From Prevotella corporis DSM 18810 = JCM 8529 (GTDB lineage: Bacteria > Bacteroidota > Bacteroidia > Bacteroidales > Bacteroidaceae), in contig NZ_KE387156.1 of NCBI RefSeq assembly GCF_000430525.1, forward strand, positions 107,094 through 171,093: 64,000 nucleotides of DNA, written 5' to 3'. The notes beneath the pieces are model-generated. The model had not been told where the DNA came from, searched no databases, and saw only the letters and a list, made by a program, of their open reading frames with translations. A program made the position numbers and the translations under genes. Shown piece after piece: positions 56,237 through 64,000 of the stretch (position 1 is its first letter; each line of letters starts with the position of its first letter).

Positions 56237-57283
56237 TATTATATCAGAGCAAAGTTTATGAGACATTTGTACAGATGAACCAGCCTCAATGAAGTCCTTT
56301 TCTGTCGGATTTGCTTTATACCCAACGCTTGTTGCATGCTGTCCTAAAGGACTATCATGAGTCATATCGTAAGCTGGTGAGAGCTTCCACTTTCCATCTA
56401 CATAAAGGAAAGAGAAATTTCTTGCATGATCGTCAAAATTTTCAGCATAATAGTTGAACACCATTCTACGAAACTGTTGTTCCACTTCAATATGATCTTG
56501 CGTAATGTAGCCTGTCAATGCCAAAAGAGTTTTGTAATCCATTTTGGGAGGATTTATATCCTCATCAAGAAGTCCACTGGCTGTGACCATGTGTATACGC
56601 TCACCATCGGGAGAAAGGTCGAAACGTTCCACTCCGAAGTATCGGTCATTGAAAAGCTTAAAACGAGGAACAATAATACCAGCTTCCTTTGCTGCATGAC
56701 TGTACATGTATTCTATCTTACCTGATTCTATTGGATCATTTATATGCCGGAATTTCACAATCCAATGAGACCCGTTCTCTTGTAGCAGTATTTTAGGACG
56801 GACACCACCAGAGTTACCGCTATCCACATACAATCTTCCTGCATTCTTATCGGTTTTCCCTGATAGTATATCCAATGCAGCTTGCTGTATTTTATCAAGA
56901 TCTTTAAACTTGCTTGGAATCGTTATCTTATTATCAGGAATATAGCATAAAGCTCCCATACCAGATGAGCCGACAATACTTAGTTTCTGTAAAGGGGTGA
57001 GAGATTGATAGTTTATGCCTTCCTTATTCAGTTCTTTTTGTAGTACATACTCTCCATATCCTCCAGGCATACAATCTTCAAAGACACCGAAGTTACCATG
57101 GAACGGTAGATAAGGGGCTTCAAATAAGTCCCCTTTTAAAGGTAATTTCAATGGGGATATTGAAAAACCAGTGTGTAACCATTCGTTGCAGTATTGGAAA
57201 AGACAAGTATCATTGATTCCCATGGTAAGTTGTCCAACCAGTCGATCATGATACATGACTTTTAATGTTTCAAATCTTCTCAT
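56108..57283 (-). CDS. hipA: HipA-like kinase toxin, module 1
   Basis: 391 aa from the ATG at 57283 (an in-frame start at 57334 exists). HipA-fold serine/threonine kinase, whose E. coli relative phosphorylates glutamyl-tRNA synthetase. Visible: NSGGVRPKILL (ATP loop), YAENFDDHARNFSFLYVDG (catalytic Asp and Asn), and KLSPAYDMTHDSPLG (metal-binding Asp). The start overlaps the HipB-like gene by 14 bases. The 3' end is inside a 298-bp repeat. Confidence 0.85.
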   Translation of the reverse strand: MRRFETLKVMYHDRLVGQLTMGINDTCLFQYCNEWLHTGFSISPLKLPLKGDLFEAPYLPFHGNFGVFEDCMPGGYGEYVLQKELNKEGINYQSLTPLQKLSIVGSSGMGALCYIPDNKITIPSKFKDLDKIQQAALDILSGKTDKNAGRLYVDSGNSGGVRPKILLQENGSHWIVKFRHINDPIESGKIEYMYSHAAKEAGIIVPRFKLFNDRYFGVERFDLSPDGERIHMVTASGLLDEDINPPKMDYKTLLALTGYITQDHIEVEQQFRRMVFNYYAENFDDHARNFSFLYVDGKWKLSPAYDMTHDSPLGQHATSVGYKANPTEKDFIEAGSSVQMSHKLCSDIIDEVKPIGQLLLAKLKENDYSIVEGNEQQTKEDLNTGRVGFKR

Positions 57284-57584
57284 CTGTTCCTCTCTTTCTG
57301 TTCCTGTTTTTGTTAATCCTAACCATTTCATCAAGACTTGAATACTTTGGTTTTCCTATTAATTCCATCATATCCTCAGCATAACCAAGTATACGGACTA
57401 TCTTCACGAAGCTGGCAAGCGAAATTTCACCTATATGCTCAAATCTCTGTATTGTAGACAATGGAACACCGCTTGTCTTAGATAGAGATTTCTGCGACAG
57501 GTTCTTCTCTAATCGACGTAGCCGACAATTTCTTGATAGACTCCTTAAGATGTCCTCTGTGGATATAGGTTCAAATATATACAT
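57270..57584 (-). CDS. hipB: HipB-like antitoxin, module 1
   Basis: 104-aa Xre-type helix-turn-helix protein (LRRLEKNLSQKSLSKTSGVP then LSTIQRFEHIGEISLASFVK). It should neutralise the HipA encoded next and repress the operon. Overlap with hipA ensures coupled synthesis. A TATATTTG promoter box (57653-57660, minus strand) lies about 70 bases upstream. Confidence 0.8.
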   Translation of the reverse strand: MYIFEPISTEDILRSLSRNCRLRRLEKNLSQKSLSKTSGVPLSTIQRFEHIGEISLASFVKIVRILGYAEDMMELIGKPKYSSLDEMVRINKNRNRKRGTDEKI

Positions 57585-57648
57585 TTATAATAACTATAAT
57601 ATTGATTGTTATATTAAATAATATCACTTAATAACTAATATATAAGTT

Positions 57649-57946
57649 ACTGCAAATATAGTTATAATATATGAAACCTGCAAGAGATTACACGATTATT
57701 TTATGATTGAATTAAATTATTATGTTTTTATGAATATTCTATTATACTGTCATATTATTATAACATCATCAAGGCATATTATAATTGTTTATGACTTGAT
57801 GATGATTGTAATTTCTACTATCTTTTAAAGCCAACTCTGCCAGTATTAAGGTCTTCTTTTGTCTGTTGCTCATTTCCTTCCACAATACTGTAATCGTTTT
57901 CTTTAAGCTTTGCAAGAAGTAACTGACCTATTGGCTTTACCTCATC
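57649..57946. repeat. 298-bp direct repeat, copy B
   Basis: Second copy of 55939-56236. It holds a stranded 3' end of hipA module 1 joined to the stop of hipA module 2, and supplies the promoter box of hipB module 1. The two copies bracket module 1. Confidence 0.8.
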
Positions 57947-59216
57947 GATGAAGTCCTGGCCCATATTGAAATTCCATACCTTGTTCAAAACGATTCGTAA
58001 AATGTGTGATCTCTCGTCGGGGAAGTCCTATATCCTCTGCCATATTCTCCCAATATTTCATGTTTCTTGTCACGTCCTTGATAATACCTCTTGCAGTCGT
58101 TTCATCCAACATATAAAACTCATGGGCATTATAGAGACTATTGAGAGAACTATCGTTCGAATTGGCATCAATAAGCAATGCCTGAAACATACCATTTGTT
58201 GGGTTTATGTCGTAAGCAGGGGACAATTCCCAGCCTTCCTTACCAAGTAGGAACGAATGATTTCTAAAATGATCGTCGGTATTACCAATGCAGATATTAA
58301 AGGCTACTCGCTTATATAGCTCTTCTAAATTAGTTTCTATGTGGTTGCCACCCCCTGAAATGATAAAATCCACAATATCCAAATAGCCTTTTCCAGTTCT
58401 TTGTCCGTCGCCATCAGTGAAGCCAAGGACGGTGAGAGAAGAAGCCATGTGGATTCTCTTGTTCTCTTCGGATCTATCAAATCTTTTAGAGAGGAGTATA
58501 TCCTGATCAGCTCCTGTCCTAATTACCTGTGTTTCGGCAACGTTAATACCACATTCCTTAGCCATCAGATGGGCGAAATGTTCCCAGCGTGATACGTTGA
58601 TGTCGTCATTGATGGAAGGGAATTTGGCAAGATAAAGATGACCGCCACTCTGCACACAAGCCTTTGGGCGTGCTCCACCCATTGAGGAACCAGGTTGGAA
58701 AAGCCTCTGTACCCACTTCTTTTCTGGTTCCAAATGCTTATACTCACTTTTCTCAATCTCTTTAGCAGCTTGTAAAAGTTCGTCAATGTGTATGGCAGGC
58801 GGAACGCTGTAACCAGGCGTAGAGCTGATAAATGCTCCGCTATTTGGATCCTGAAAGCGAAAACCACCCATACGCAGCTCATCTTCCACGCCTTTGAGAT
58901 AGTCCCAATCAGATAAGGTATGGCTTGCTTTCCCTTCTGTCTCTAGTGAAGTACGCAAGTCTATCAGTCGTCGCCCCCATCTGTCAGGGAGAGCATCAGA
59001 AAAACAACCGAAGATGTGGTTATCTCGGCTATATTGTACCCCGGGATATGGGCGGAGGTCTTGCCCAAAGTGAATTTTAGGAAAGATTTTGAGCCAGTTT
59101 TTATCAAACTCAAAAGAAAATACGTCAGAGCCTCTTAGGTATTCATGCCCAAGAGTGCCTACCTTCTTCTCCTTGTCCATCCAGTCGAAACTGGCTATAA
59201 CATCTAATTTTTCCAT
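57942..59216 (-). CDS. hipA: HipA-like kinase toxin, module 2
   Basis: 424 aa with the HipA kinase motifs: SSMGGARPKACVQSGGHLYL, NICIGNTDDHFRNHSFLLG and WELSPAYDINPTNG. Sequence differs clearly from module 1, so this is not a recent duplicate. The last codons reach into the 298-bp repeat, and the C-terminus (GPGLHR) may be altered by that junction. Lies 3 bp behind its antitoxin gene. Confidence 0.85.
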   Translation of the reverse strand: MEKLDVIASFDWMDKEKKVGTLGHEYLRGSDVFSFEFDKNWLKIFPKIHFGQDLRPYPGVQYSRDNHIFGCFSDALPDRWGRRLIDLRTSLETEGKASHTLSDWDYLKGVEDELRMGGFRFQDPNSGAFISSTPGYSVPPAIHIDELLQAAKEIEKSEYKHLEPEKKWVQRLFQPGSSMGGARPKACVQSGGHLYLAKFPSINDDINVSRWEHFAHLMAKECGINVAETQVIRTGADQDILLSKRFDRSEENKRIHMASSLTVLGFTDGDGQRTGKGYLDIVDFIISGGGNHIETNLEELYKRVAFNICIGNTDDHFRNHSFLLGKEGWELSPAYDINPTNGMFQALLIDANSNDSSLNSLYNAHEFYMLDETTARGIIKDVTRNMKYWENMAEDIGLPRREITHFTNRFEQGMEFQYGPGLHR

Positions 59217-59219
59217 GTG

Positions 59220-59537
59220 TTATCTTTTTGAAGCTCGTTTCTTATTCTTGATACCCAAGTCCTGTATCATGTGTCCTAACTCATCGTCTTTAGCCAAATG
59301 AAGAATGTCATCTTCGAGTTGCAGGGCATTGAGCACTCGCATTACCACACCGAGAGACACTGTAGGCTCACCTTTCTCCAAACGTGAGAGAGTAAGCCTT
59401 GTGCATTGCGCACGTTGAGCCACCTGGTCCATCGTCAGGTCTCGGCGCAATCGGGCAAGGCGGAATTGCTCACCCACTACGCTCAATTTCTCTTGCAGTG
59501 CTCTGGTCATCCAGTTTGCTTTAGTAAACTTTGTCAT
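59220..59537 (-). CDS. hipB: HipB-like antitoxin, module 2
   Basis: 105 aa from the ATG at 59537, Xre-type HTH (FRLARLRRDLTMDQVAQRAQ, then CTRLTLSRLEKGEPTVSLG). A TATCTTTG box on the minus strand at 59556-59563 covers the alternative ATG at 59558 and so supports the start at 59537. It is expected to bind HipA module 2 and autorepress. Confidence 0.85.
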   Translation of the reverse strand: MTKFTKANWMTRALQEKLSVVGEQFRLARLRRDLTMDQVAQRAQCTRLTLSRLEKGEPTVSLGVVMRVLNALQLEDDILHLAKDDELGHMIQDLGIKNKKRASKR

Positions 59538-59555
59538 AATGTATCTTTTATGGTG

Positions 59556-59563
59556 CAAAGATA
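59556..59563 (-). promoter_or_regulatory. -7 element of hipBA module 2
   Basis: TATCTTTG on the minus strand fits TAnnTTTG, 18 bases upstream of the ATG at 59537. Confidence 0.6.
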
Positions 59564-59616
59564 CAATAATATGTTTAGTTTATATTACTTTATTCTGGTA
59601 TTTTTTTATTCTTTGC

Positions 59617-60201
59617 TTAATCCTCTTCTGTTTCCATAGGTTTTTTGATATTCGTATAATAGGCTCCTGAAGGATTGCCTCCGAAACACCAGCAGATGAT
59701 TAAATTTTCATCCTCATTTCGAGGTTTTACTTTTGTACCATCTTTTAATGTAATTTCAACCCAGTCATCTTCCCCATGCTTGATGTATGCAACTTCTTCT
59801 TTTCTGAAGGTTATTGCATTAATACAGAAAATACCTTTTAGTGCATTTCTAAGAAGAGCACATTGAATCCACCCCAAATCGCATATGTGAAGGGAGCGGG
59901 GCGAACACTCCTTAATAATACTGTCAGGTAAAATATCTTCCATTTCACTGATAGAATTAACTCCATATCTTTTAGTAAGATACTCTTTGACTTTATTTTT
60001 GTCGAAAGGAATTATGTTTTCTCTCACATACTCTTCGGCTTGTTCCTTATTATCAAAGAATTTTTCATTCTCTTCAAATCTATAAAAGTGGTCTCCATCA
60101 ATATATGAGTATATATATGGATTCTTATCATCATCAAAGATGACAACTATTTCTACAATGCTGCCACAATCGGTTACTAAAATTTTATTTTCTTTGCGCA
60201 T
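59617..60201 (-). CDS. Unrecognised protein of the integrated element
   Basis: 194 aa, acidic, no signal peptide and no family recognised. Visible features: an N-terminal beta-rich part (VEIVVIFDDDKNPYIYSYID), a helical middle (NKEQAEEYVRENIIPFDKNK) and two closely spaced cysteine-tryptophan segments (LGWIQCALLR, LIICWCFGGNPSG). It stands alone upstream of hipBA module 2. A cargo or defence role is possible but unsupported. Confidence 0.5.
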   Translation of the reverse strand: MRKENKILVTDCGSIVEIVVIFDDDKNPYIYSYIDGDHFYRFEENEKFFDNKEQAEEYVRENIIPFDKNKVKEYLTKRYGVNSISEMEDILPDSIIKECSPRSLHICDLGWIQCALLRNALKGIFCINAITFRKEEVAYIKHGEDDWVEITLKDGTKVKPRNEDENLIICWCFGGNPSGAYYTNIKKPMETEED

Positions 60202-60433
60202 AACTATTTATTTTTTACAATTCTAACTGAACGTGAAAGTGATATTCTCGACACAAGCAACTTATCTGCCTGATTGCGTTTGGATTTTGATTGTAAGGAA
60301 AGAATATAATTCGCTCCTTGGACAGGCATCTGACTCCCTTTTTTCTCAAACAATATACCAAGTTATACCTTCTTTTGATAATTTTATTCATCCTTGTTGC
60401 GGTCTGACGTGAATATGGTTGCTAAAGCATAAG

Positions 60434-60634
60434 TTATATCTCTAATTCACTTTTTTTGTTTATTCTTTTAGTAATGATAGTTATGACACCAGCAACGATA
60501 GCCAATAGTGACATAGTATCTGAAAACTGCTGCCAAGAATTTATTCTGCATTTAGTAGTCTGCAACTGATAATTCCTTTTTTTTCTGATCTGGAGCAATT
60601 CTACTAAATTTATTGATTTAAAGAATTTCTTCAT
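60434..60634 (-). CDS. Small membrane protein near the recombinase
   Basis: 66 aa, basic N-terminal half and one hydrophobic segment (MSLLAIVAGVITIITKRIN). Starts 3 bp behind the DUF3853-like gene. No family recognised. The 232 bp after the previous gene (60202-60433) hold nothing recognisable. Confidence 0.45.
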   Translation of the reverse strand: MKKFFKSINLVELLQIRKKRNYQLQTTKCRINSWQQFSDTMSLLAIVAGVITIITKRINKKSELEI

Positions 60635-60637
60635 ACC

Positions 60638-60928
60638 TCATACCTTCATTAAATCTCGTATCATATTCTTGTTAAACCAATACGTTCCACCAACCTTTCT
60701 CATGGCACTATCAATCTTGCCACTCTTTACAATACGACACACAGTAGGTACACTACATTTTAAAAATTTTGCAAGAGATTTATAGCCTGACAACCAGCTA
60801 TCATCGTCAAAAAGCTCATTAGAAGTATTACCTTCATAGCTTTTATTATATGTGTTCATAAGCTCTACAAAATCCTTCCCTGACAACTGTGCCAATGGAG
60901 TCTCTAACAAACCTTGTGTTAATTCCAT
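60638..60928 (-). CDS. DUF3853-like DNA-binding protein
   Basis: 96 aa from MELTQGLLETPLAQLSGKDF. The C-terminal half is excisionase-like: YKSLAKFLKCSVPTVCRIVK then IDSAMRKVGGTYWFNKNMI, the winged-helix pattern of DUF3853 proteins that neighbour integrases on Bacteroidales elements. It may direct excision or regulate the recombinase. Confidence 0.75.
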   Translation of the reverse strand: MELTQGLLETPLAQLSGKDFVELMNTYNKSYEGNTSNELFDDDSWLSGYKSLAKFLKCSVPTVCRIVKSGKIDSAMRKVGGTYWFNKNMIRDLMKV

Positions 60929-61105
60929 ATTCTTCACTTTAATACATAAATTAATAATACCTGGCAAAAAGCCAAATCTCTGTCGCCTTGATAAATGTAT
61001 TAAAGAATATTGGAGAGACTACTGTCTGATAAACCAATAATTGTATTAAAGTTTCTTGAAACGACGATACAAAGATAATAAAATCTATTTCATGTCCCTT
61101 ACTTT

Positions 61106-62416
61106 TTACTCATCAAATTGTTTCATATAAGAAGACTTCACTTCATCAGCTATATCAATATAAGGTTTCATAGCTTTGTAATCACTATGTCCAGTCCACT
61201 TCATAACAACACTGGGAGGGATTCCTTTTGCAAGAGCTGTGCATATAAATGTACGACGACCGCAGTGAGTTCCTACAAGTTCATATTTAGGCTTTACCTC
61301 ATCTATTCGCTTGTTACCTTCATAATGGGTGCTTTTTATAGGTTCATCTATTCCTGCTAATTTGCATAATGTATGAAGCCTCTTATTCATCTTCTGATTA
61401 CTTATAATAGGCAATACTTTTTTATCAGGGAAATGAATATCAGAATACTTGTCTAAGATAGCTTGTGATTTACTATTTATCTCTATGATTATTCTATCTG
61501 CTGTTTTTACAGTAACAATTTCAATCTTTCTATTGTGAATGTCTTCCCATGTCAGATTATTGACATCAGAATATCTTAATCCTGTATAACAGCAGAATAG
61601 AAATACATCACGCACTGCTTCAAGTGATGTATATTTCTCTGGGATTTTAAGGTTTTCTACTTTCTCCAATTCCTCTTGTGTTAAGAATATGACACGCTTA
61701 CTTGCACTCTTCAATTTAGGCTTGAAGTGTTCAAAAGTGTGATTAGTATGATAGTCTTTCTCATAACACCAACGAAGATACCAACGTAAGAATCCAAGCT
61801 GTTTATTAATCGTGCTATTCTTCATACCTTTCTTTCCCATATAGTTTATGAAGTCAGCGATACCGTCTTCATTAAAATCTTCAAAGTTCAATTTTTTATT
61901 AAAGTCTTGTAAATGGTTACGTAAAGCTGCAAATTTTTCATAGGTCGCTGGAGTCCAATCATTGAGTTTGCCATTAACTTTCACAAACTCATCAAAACAC
62001 TTCCAAAAATCGTTTTTCTTCTTTTTAGGTTTATTAATGTCCACTTGGTGCACATTTATAGTACTATCTTTTTTAAATGATTCTTCCGTGGTTAGAGGCT
62101 GTGGATTGGTCTTAACATGAAAGGCATTACGCAATTCTTTAGGCGATGGTATGATCTGTCGTAACTCAAATTCACGAAAAACAGCAACCATACATGCTCT
62201 CATCTGGGACAAATGTTCATTAAACTCGTTAGTAACAGTTGTATTGCTATTTAGGGACATTATACGCTGTTGCCTATCGTCCCAATTCTCTTTTTGAATT
62301 ACAAGCCCTGTCTGGAAATCTAGTCGATTCCCATCATATGATACACGCATACGAATCCTGTAACTAGCGTTTCTATAATTACGTATTGAAAATTTTATAG
62401 TTCTTTTTATAATCAT
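61106..62416 (-). CDS. Tyrosine recombinase (integrase) of the tRNA-Ser element
   Basis: 436 aa: arm-binding N-terminal domain, SAM-like core-binding domain (about 135-230) and catalytic domain with Arg281 in YTGLRYSDVNNLTW, Lys304 in VKTADR, His384 and Arg387 in THCGRRTF, His410 in TGHSDYKAM and the nucleophile Tyr419. All catalytic residues are present. It lies 300 bp from attR, the usual position for an element's integrase. Confidence 0.92.
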   Translation of the reverse strand: MIIKRTIKFSIRNYRNASYRIRMRVSYDGNRLDFQTGLVIQKENWDDRQQRIMSLNSNTTVTNEFNEHLSQMRACMVAVFREFELRQIIPSPKELRNAFHVKTNPQPLTTEESFKKDSTINVHQVDINKPKKKKNDFWKCFDEFVKVNGKLNDWTPATYEKFAALRNHLQDFNKKLNFEDFNEDGIADFINYMGKKGMKNSTINKQLGFLRWYLRWCYEKDYHTNHTFEHFKPKLKSASKRVIFLTQEELEKVENLKIPEKYTSLEAVRDVFLFCCYTGLRYSDVNNLTWEDIHNRKIEIVTVKTADRIIIEINSKSQAILDKYSDIHFPDKKVLPIISNQKMNKRLHTLCKLAGIDEPIKSTHYEGNKRIDEVKPKYELVGTHCGRRTFICTALAKGIPPSVVMKWTGHSDYKAMKPYIDIADEVKSSYMKQFDE

Positions 62417-62457
62417 ATTTGATAATCTTTATTTCAAAGTTAATCAAATATACAGTT

Positions 62458-62574
62458 TTGCCCCACTTTTTGCCCCAATATTTCCCATTTGTAAAATAAA
62501 AATACTTTGTTGGCGAAGAACTGTTTTTTATTGGTATTTTTGACCCCCCTTTATATTGCCCCACTTTTTGCCCC
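62458..62574. repeat. Two TTGCCCC repeats at the right end of the element
   Basis: TTGCCCCACTTTTTGCCCC begins at 62458 and 62556, the same orientation as the two copies near attL. They lie between the integrase start and attR. Confidence 0.65.
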
Positions 62575-62663
62575 TCTTTTCTTCACGGAGGATTTGAACT
62601 ATAATTATCAAAATATAAAATATTATTTCAAATAATATCAGCAACTTTTTGTTACTCAGTGAT

Positions 62664-62683
62664 TTTTGATATTATCTGATATA
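62664..62683. repeat. 20-bp inverted repeat, right copy
   Basis: ttttgatattatctgatata, exact reverse complement of 49440-49459. Confidence 0.65.
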
Positions 62684-62714
62684 CATCTTTAATGTTTTTG
62701 TATAGATGACCACT

Positions 62715-62729
62715 TCCCTCTCTCTCCGC
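62715..62729. other. attR of the tRNA-Ser element
   Basis: tccctctctctccgc repeats the last 14 bases of the tRNA gene plus one. The rest of the tRNA is absent, so this is not a second tRNA. Confidence 0.75.
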
Positions 62730-62877
62730 GTGAAGTACTCTGTAAAAAGAGTTGAGAAAAACTTCAAAAACACGTAAGTATCGTAACTTCAATAAGTTGC
62801 GATACTTTTGTTTCATACAAATCTTACTTTTCAGAGGTCGTTTAGAGGTCGTATATACTCCCAAAATACTCTCCTGT

Positions 62878-63079
62878 GGCTACAATCTGGCTACATTTTT
62901 TTGAGACAAACAAAAATTGTAGCCAAGAGTTCGTAGAGAGTTCGTTTAGAGTACTTGTATTTTACTGCTATTCAAACAATTATGTAGAACTTTGTAGCTG
63001 GGCTACAGAAGTTGAAAGTATGGACGTTTGGCTACAATTTCCTTTTCGTCTGGCTACAATTTCTCTATTTCTGGCTACA
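62878..63079. repeat. GGCTACA repeat array before the second recombinase
   Basis: GGCTACA, mostly followed by A or T, occurs at 62878, 62889, 63001, 63030, 63052 and 63073, with one inverted copy at 62918-62924. The array ends about 20 bases before the ATG of the recombinase. Likely arm-type binding sites for that enzyme. Confidence 0.65.
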
Positions 63080-63095
63080 ATTAAAAAAAACAAGT

Positions 63096-64000
63096 ATGAA
63101 GACAAATTTTAGAACCGCCTTCTATCTTAGAAGCAACTATGTCAACAAGGAAGGAAAGACACCAGTAATGTTGAGAATCTATCTCAATAATGAACGGCTT
63201 TCACTTGGCTCCACAGGAATTGCGGTAGAGCAATCACTATGGGACAAGGAGAATGAGAAACTGAAAGGACGTACAACCGACGTTCTTAGTACAAATCTTG
63301 AACTGGACAACATTCGTAATGGCTTGCAGAGTATCTATCGAAAATTAGAAGACAACCCCGATATATGTCTGGAGCGCATCAAATCAGAATATCTGGGTAA
63401 GAAAGAAGACATTGATACACTGTTGCAACTCTTTGATAAGCACAATGCCGATATAGCACGACAAGTCGGTATTTCTGCAAGTAGTGCAACATTACAAAAA
63501 TATAATGTCTGCGAACGCCACTTCAGGGAATTTCTCCAAAGGAATTACAAAAGGTCGGATATCAAACTATCAGAGCTTACATATACAGTTATTAGAGAAT
63601 TTGATATCTACCTTCGTACAGTCGTTGGGCAAAATCCCAATACCGCAACCAAGACAATGAAAACTTTCAAGACCATAACAATATTAGGACAAAAGATGGG
63701 AGTTTTGTATCACGACCCCTTCCTCAACCACCGTTTTCACTTGGAGCCGGTCAATCGAGGTTTTCTCACGGATGAGGAGATTATGAAGATAGCCAACAAG
63801 GAATTTGCTATTCAACGCTTGGAGTTAGTAAGGGATGTTTTCATCTTTTCATGCTTCACAGGTCTGGCATATATTGACGTATCCAATCTCACACCAGACA
63901 ATATCGTAACACTTGATGATAAGCAGTGGATTATGACCAAGAGACAGAAAACAAATGTGGAGACAAATGTTTTATTGCTTGACATTCCCAAGAGTATCAT
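63096..64000 (+). CDS. CTnDOT-like tyrosine recombinase (partial)
   Basis: About 301 codons run off the right edge. The N-terminus (MKTNFRTAFYLRSNYVNKEG) is the arm-binding domain of Bacteroidota integrases, followed by the SAM-like domain and the start of the catalytic domain (SCFTGLAYIDVSNLTPDNI). Alanine stands where most members have the first catalytic arginine (TGLRY); such a substitution is known for IntDOT. It belongs to a second mobile element that abuts the tRNA-Ser element. Confidence 0.9.
   Translation, partial: MKTNFRTAFYLRSNYVNKEGKTPVMLRIYLNNERLSLGSTGIAVEQSLWDKENEKLKGRTTDVLSTNLELDNIRNGLQSIYRKLEDNPDICLERIKSEYLGKKEDIDTLLQLFDKHNADIARQVGISASSATLQKYNVCERHFREFLQRNYKRSDIKLSELTYTVIREFDIYLRTVVGQNPNTATKTMKTFKTITILGQKMGVLYHDPFLNHRFHLEPVNRGFLTDEEIMKIANKEFAIQRLELVRDVFIFSCFTGLAYIDVSNLTPDNIVTLDDKQWIMTKRQKTNVETNVLLLDIPKSI

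Larger units (their letters stand above)
49190..62729. mobile_element. Integrated element of about 13.5 kb in tRNA-Ser
   Basis: Bounded by 15-bp att repeats, with a tyrosine recombinase next to the right end, a DUF3853-like gene behind it, TraA/TraB-like genes, two hipBA modules and small unknown genes of lower GC than the flanks. Both ends carry two copies of TTGCCCCACTTTTTGCCCC and an inverted pair of a 20-bp sequence. No relaxase, coupling protein or replication gene is recognisable, so it may be a decayed or trans-mobilised element. Confidence 0.75.

Noticed and set aside
62709..62729. Second tRNA-Ser at the right end of the element
   Set aside because: Only the 3' terminal 14 bases of the tRNA are present; no D, anticodon or T arm precedes them. 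It is an attachment-site copy.
63812..64000. Minus-strand frame at the right edge
   Set aside because: It lies opposite the catalytic domain of the partial recombinase, whose motifs are clear on the plus strand.

Overview
The window is chromosomal DNA of a Bacteroidota bacterium, most likely Prevotella in the broad sense. The evidence is the recurrent TAnnTTTG promoter element in front of many genes, a PorE-type subunit of the type IX secretion system (T9SS), two proteins ending in T9SS-like sorting tails, an interpain-like C10 protease, a BspA-type leucine-rich repeat protein and an HU-like DNA-binding protein. Species cannot be decided from the sequence alone.

Bases 1-12,629 are ordinary core genome: cyclophilin, an FKBP remnant, dihydrofolate reductase, thymidylate synthase, an rRNA m5C methyltransferase, porE, topB, an EamA transporter and the lactate-oxidation operon lutABC. 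Bases 12,630-27,055 hold a leftward surface region bounded by insertion-sequence debris: a TonB-dependent receptor, two unrecognised lipoproteins, two DUF4876-like lipoproteins, a BspA-like protein and a C10 cysteine protease. The last two carry T9SS-type C-termini and are probable clients of the system that PorE belongs to.

Bases 27,180-36,700 are an RHS polymorphic-toxin array on the minus strand. Three RHS genes share one core but end in unrelated tips: a lytic-transglycosylase-like domain, an HExxH metallopeptidase-like domain and an M15/M74-like murein peptidase domain. A fourth tip survives without a core. Each tip is followed by a small gene with a signal peptide or lipobox, which is what envelope-acting toxins would require of their immunity proteins. 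An HU-like gene preceded by an exactly 24-bp-spaced palindrome array lies inside the locus.

Bases 36,990-44,500 carry a dTDP-3-amino-3,6-dideoxyhexose cassette (rmlB, fdtA-like, PH-domain protein, FemAB/GNAT-like acyltransferase, fdtB-like), then a phosphoesterase, a cytidylate-kinase-like protein and a MATE pump. Bases 44,546-49,203 return to core genes: xseA, xseB, ilvE, trmB, a DEDD exonuclease and tRNA-Ser(UGA).

The tRNA-Ser 3' end is the left attachment site of an integrated element of about 13.5 kb (49,190-62,729). A 15-bp copy of the tRNA end closes it on the right, next to its tyrosine recombinase. The element holds a duplicated, strongly structured 233-nt non-coding sequence, a DUF2693-like protein, small zinc-ribbon and DNA-binding proteins, TraA/TraB-like genes (ParA, DUF3408), two hipBA modules separated by a 298-bp direct repeat, and a DUF3853-like protein. 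No relaxase is recognisable. A second, CTnDOT-like recombinase begins at 63,096 and runs off the window behind its own array of GGCTACA repeats.
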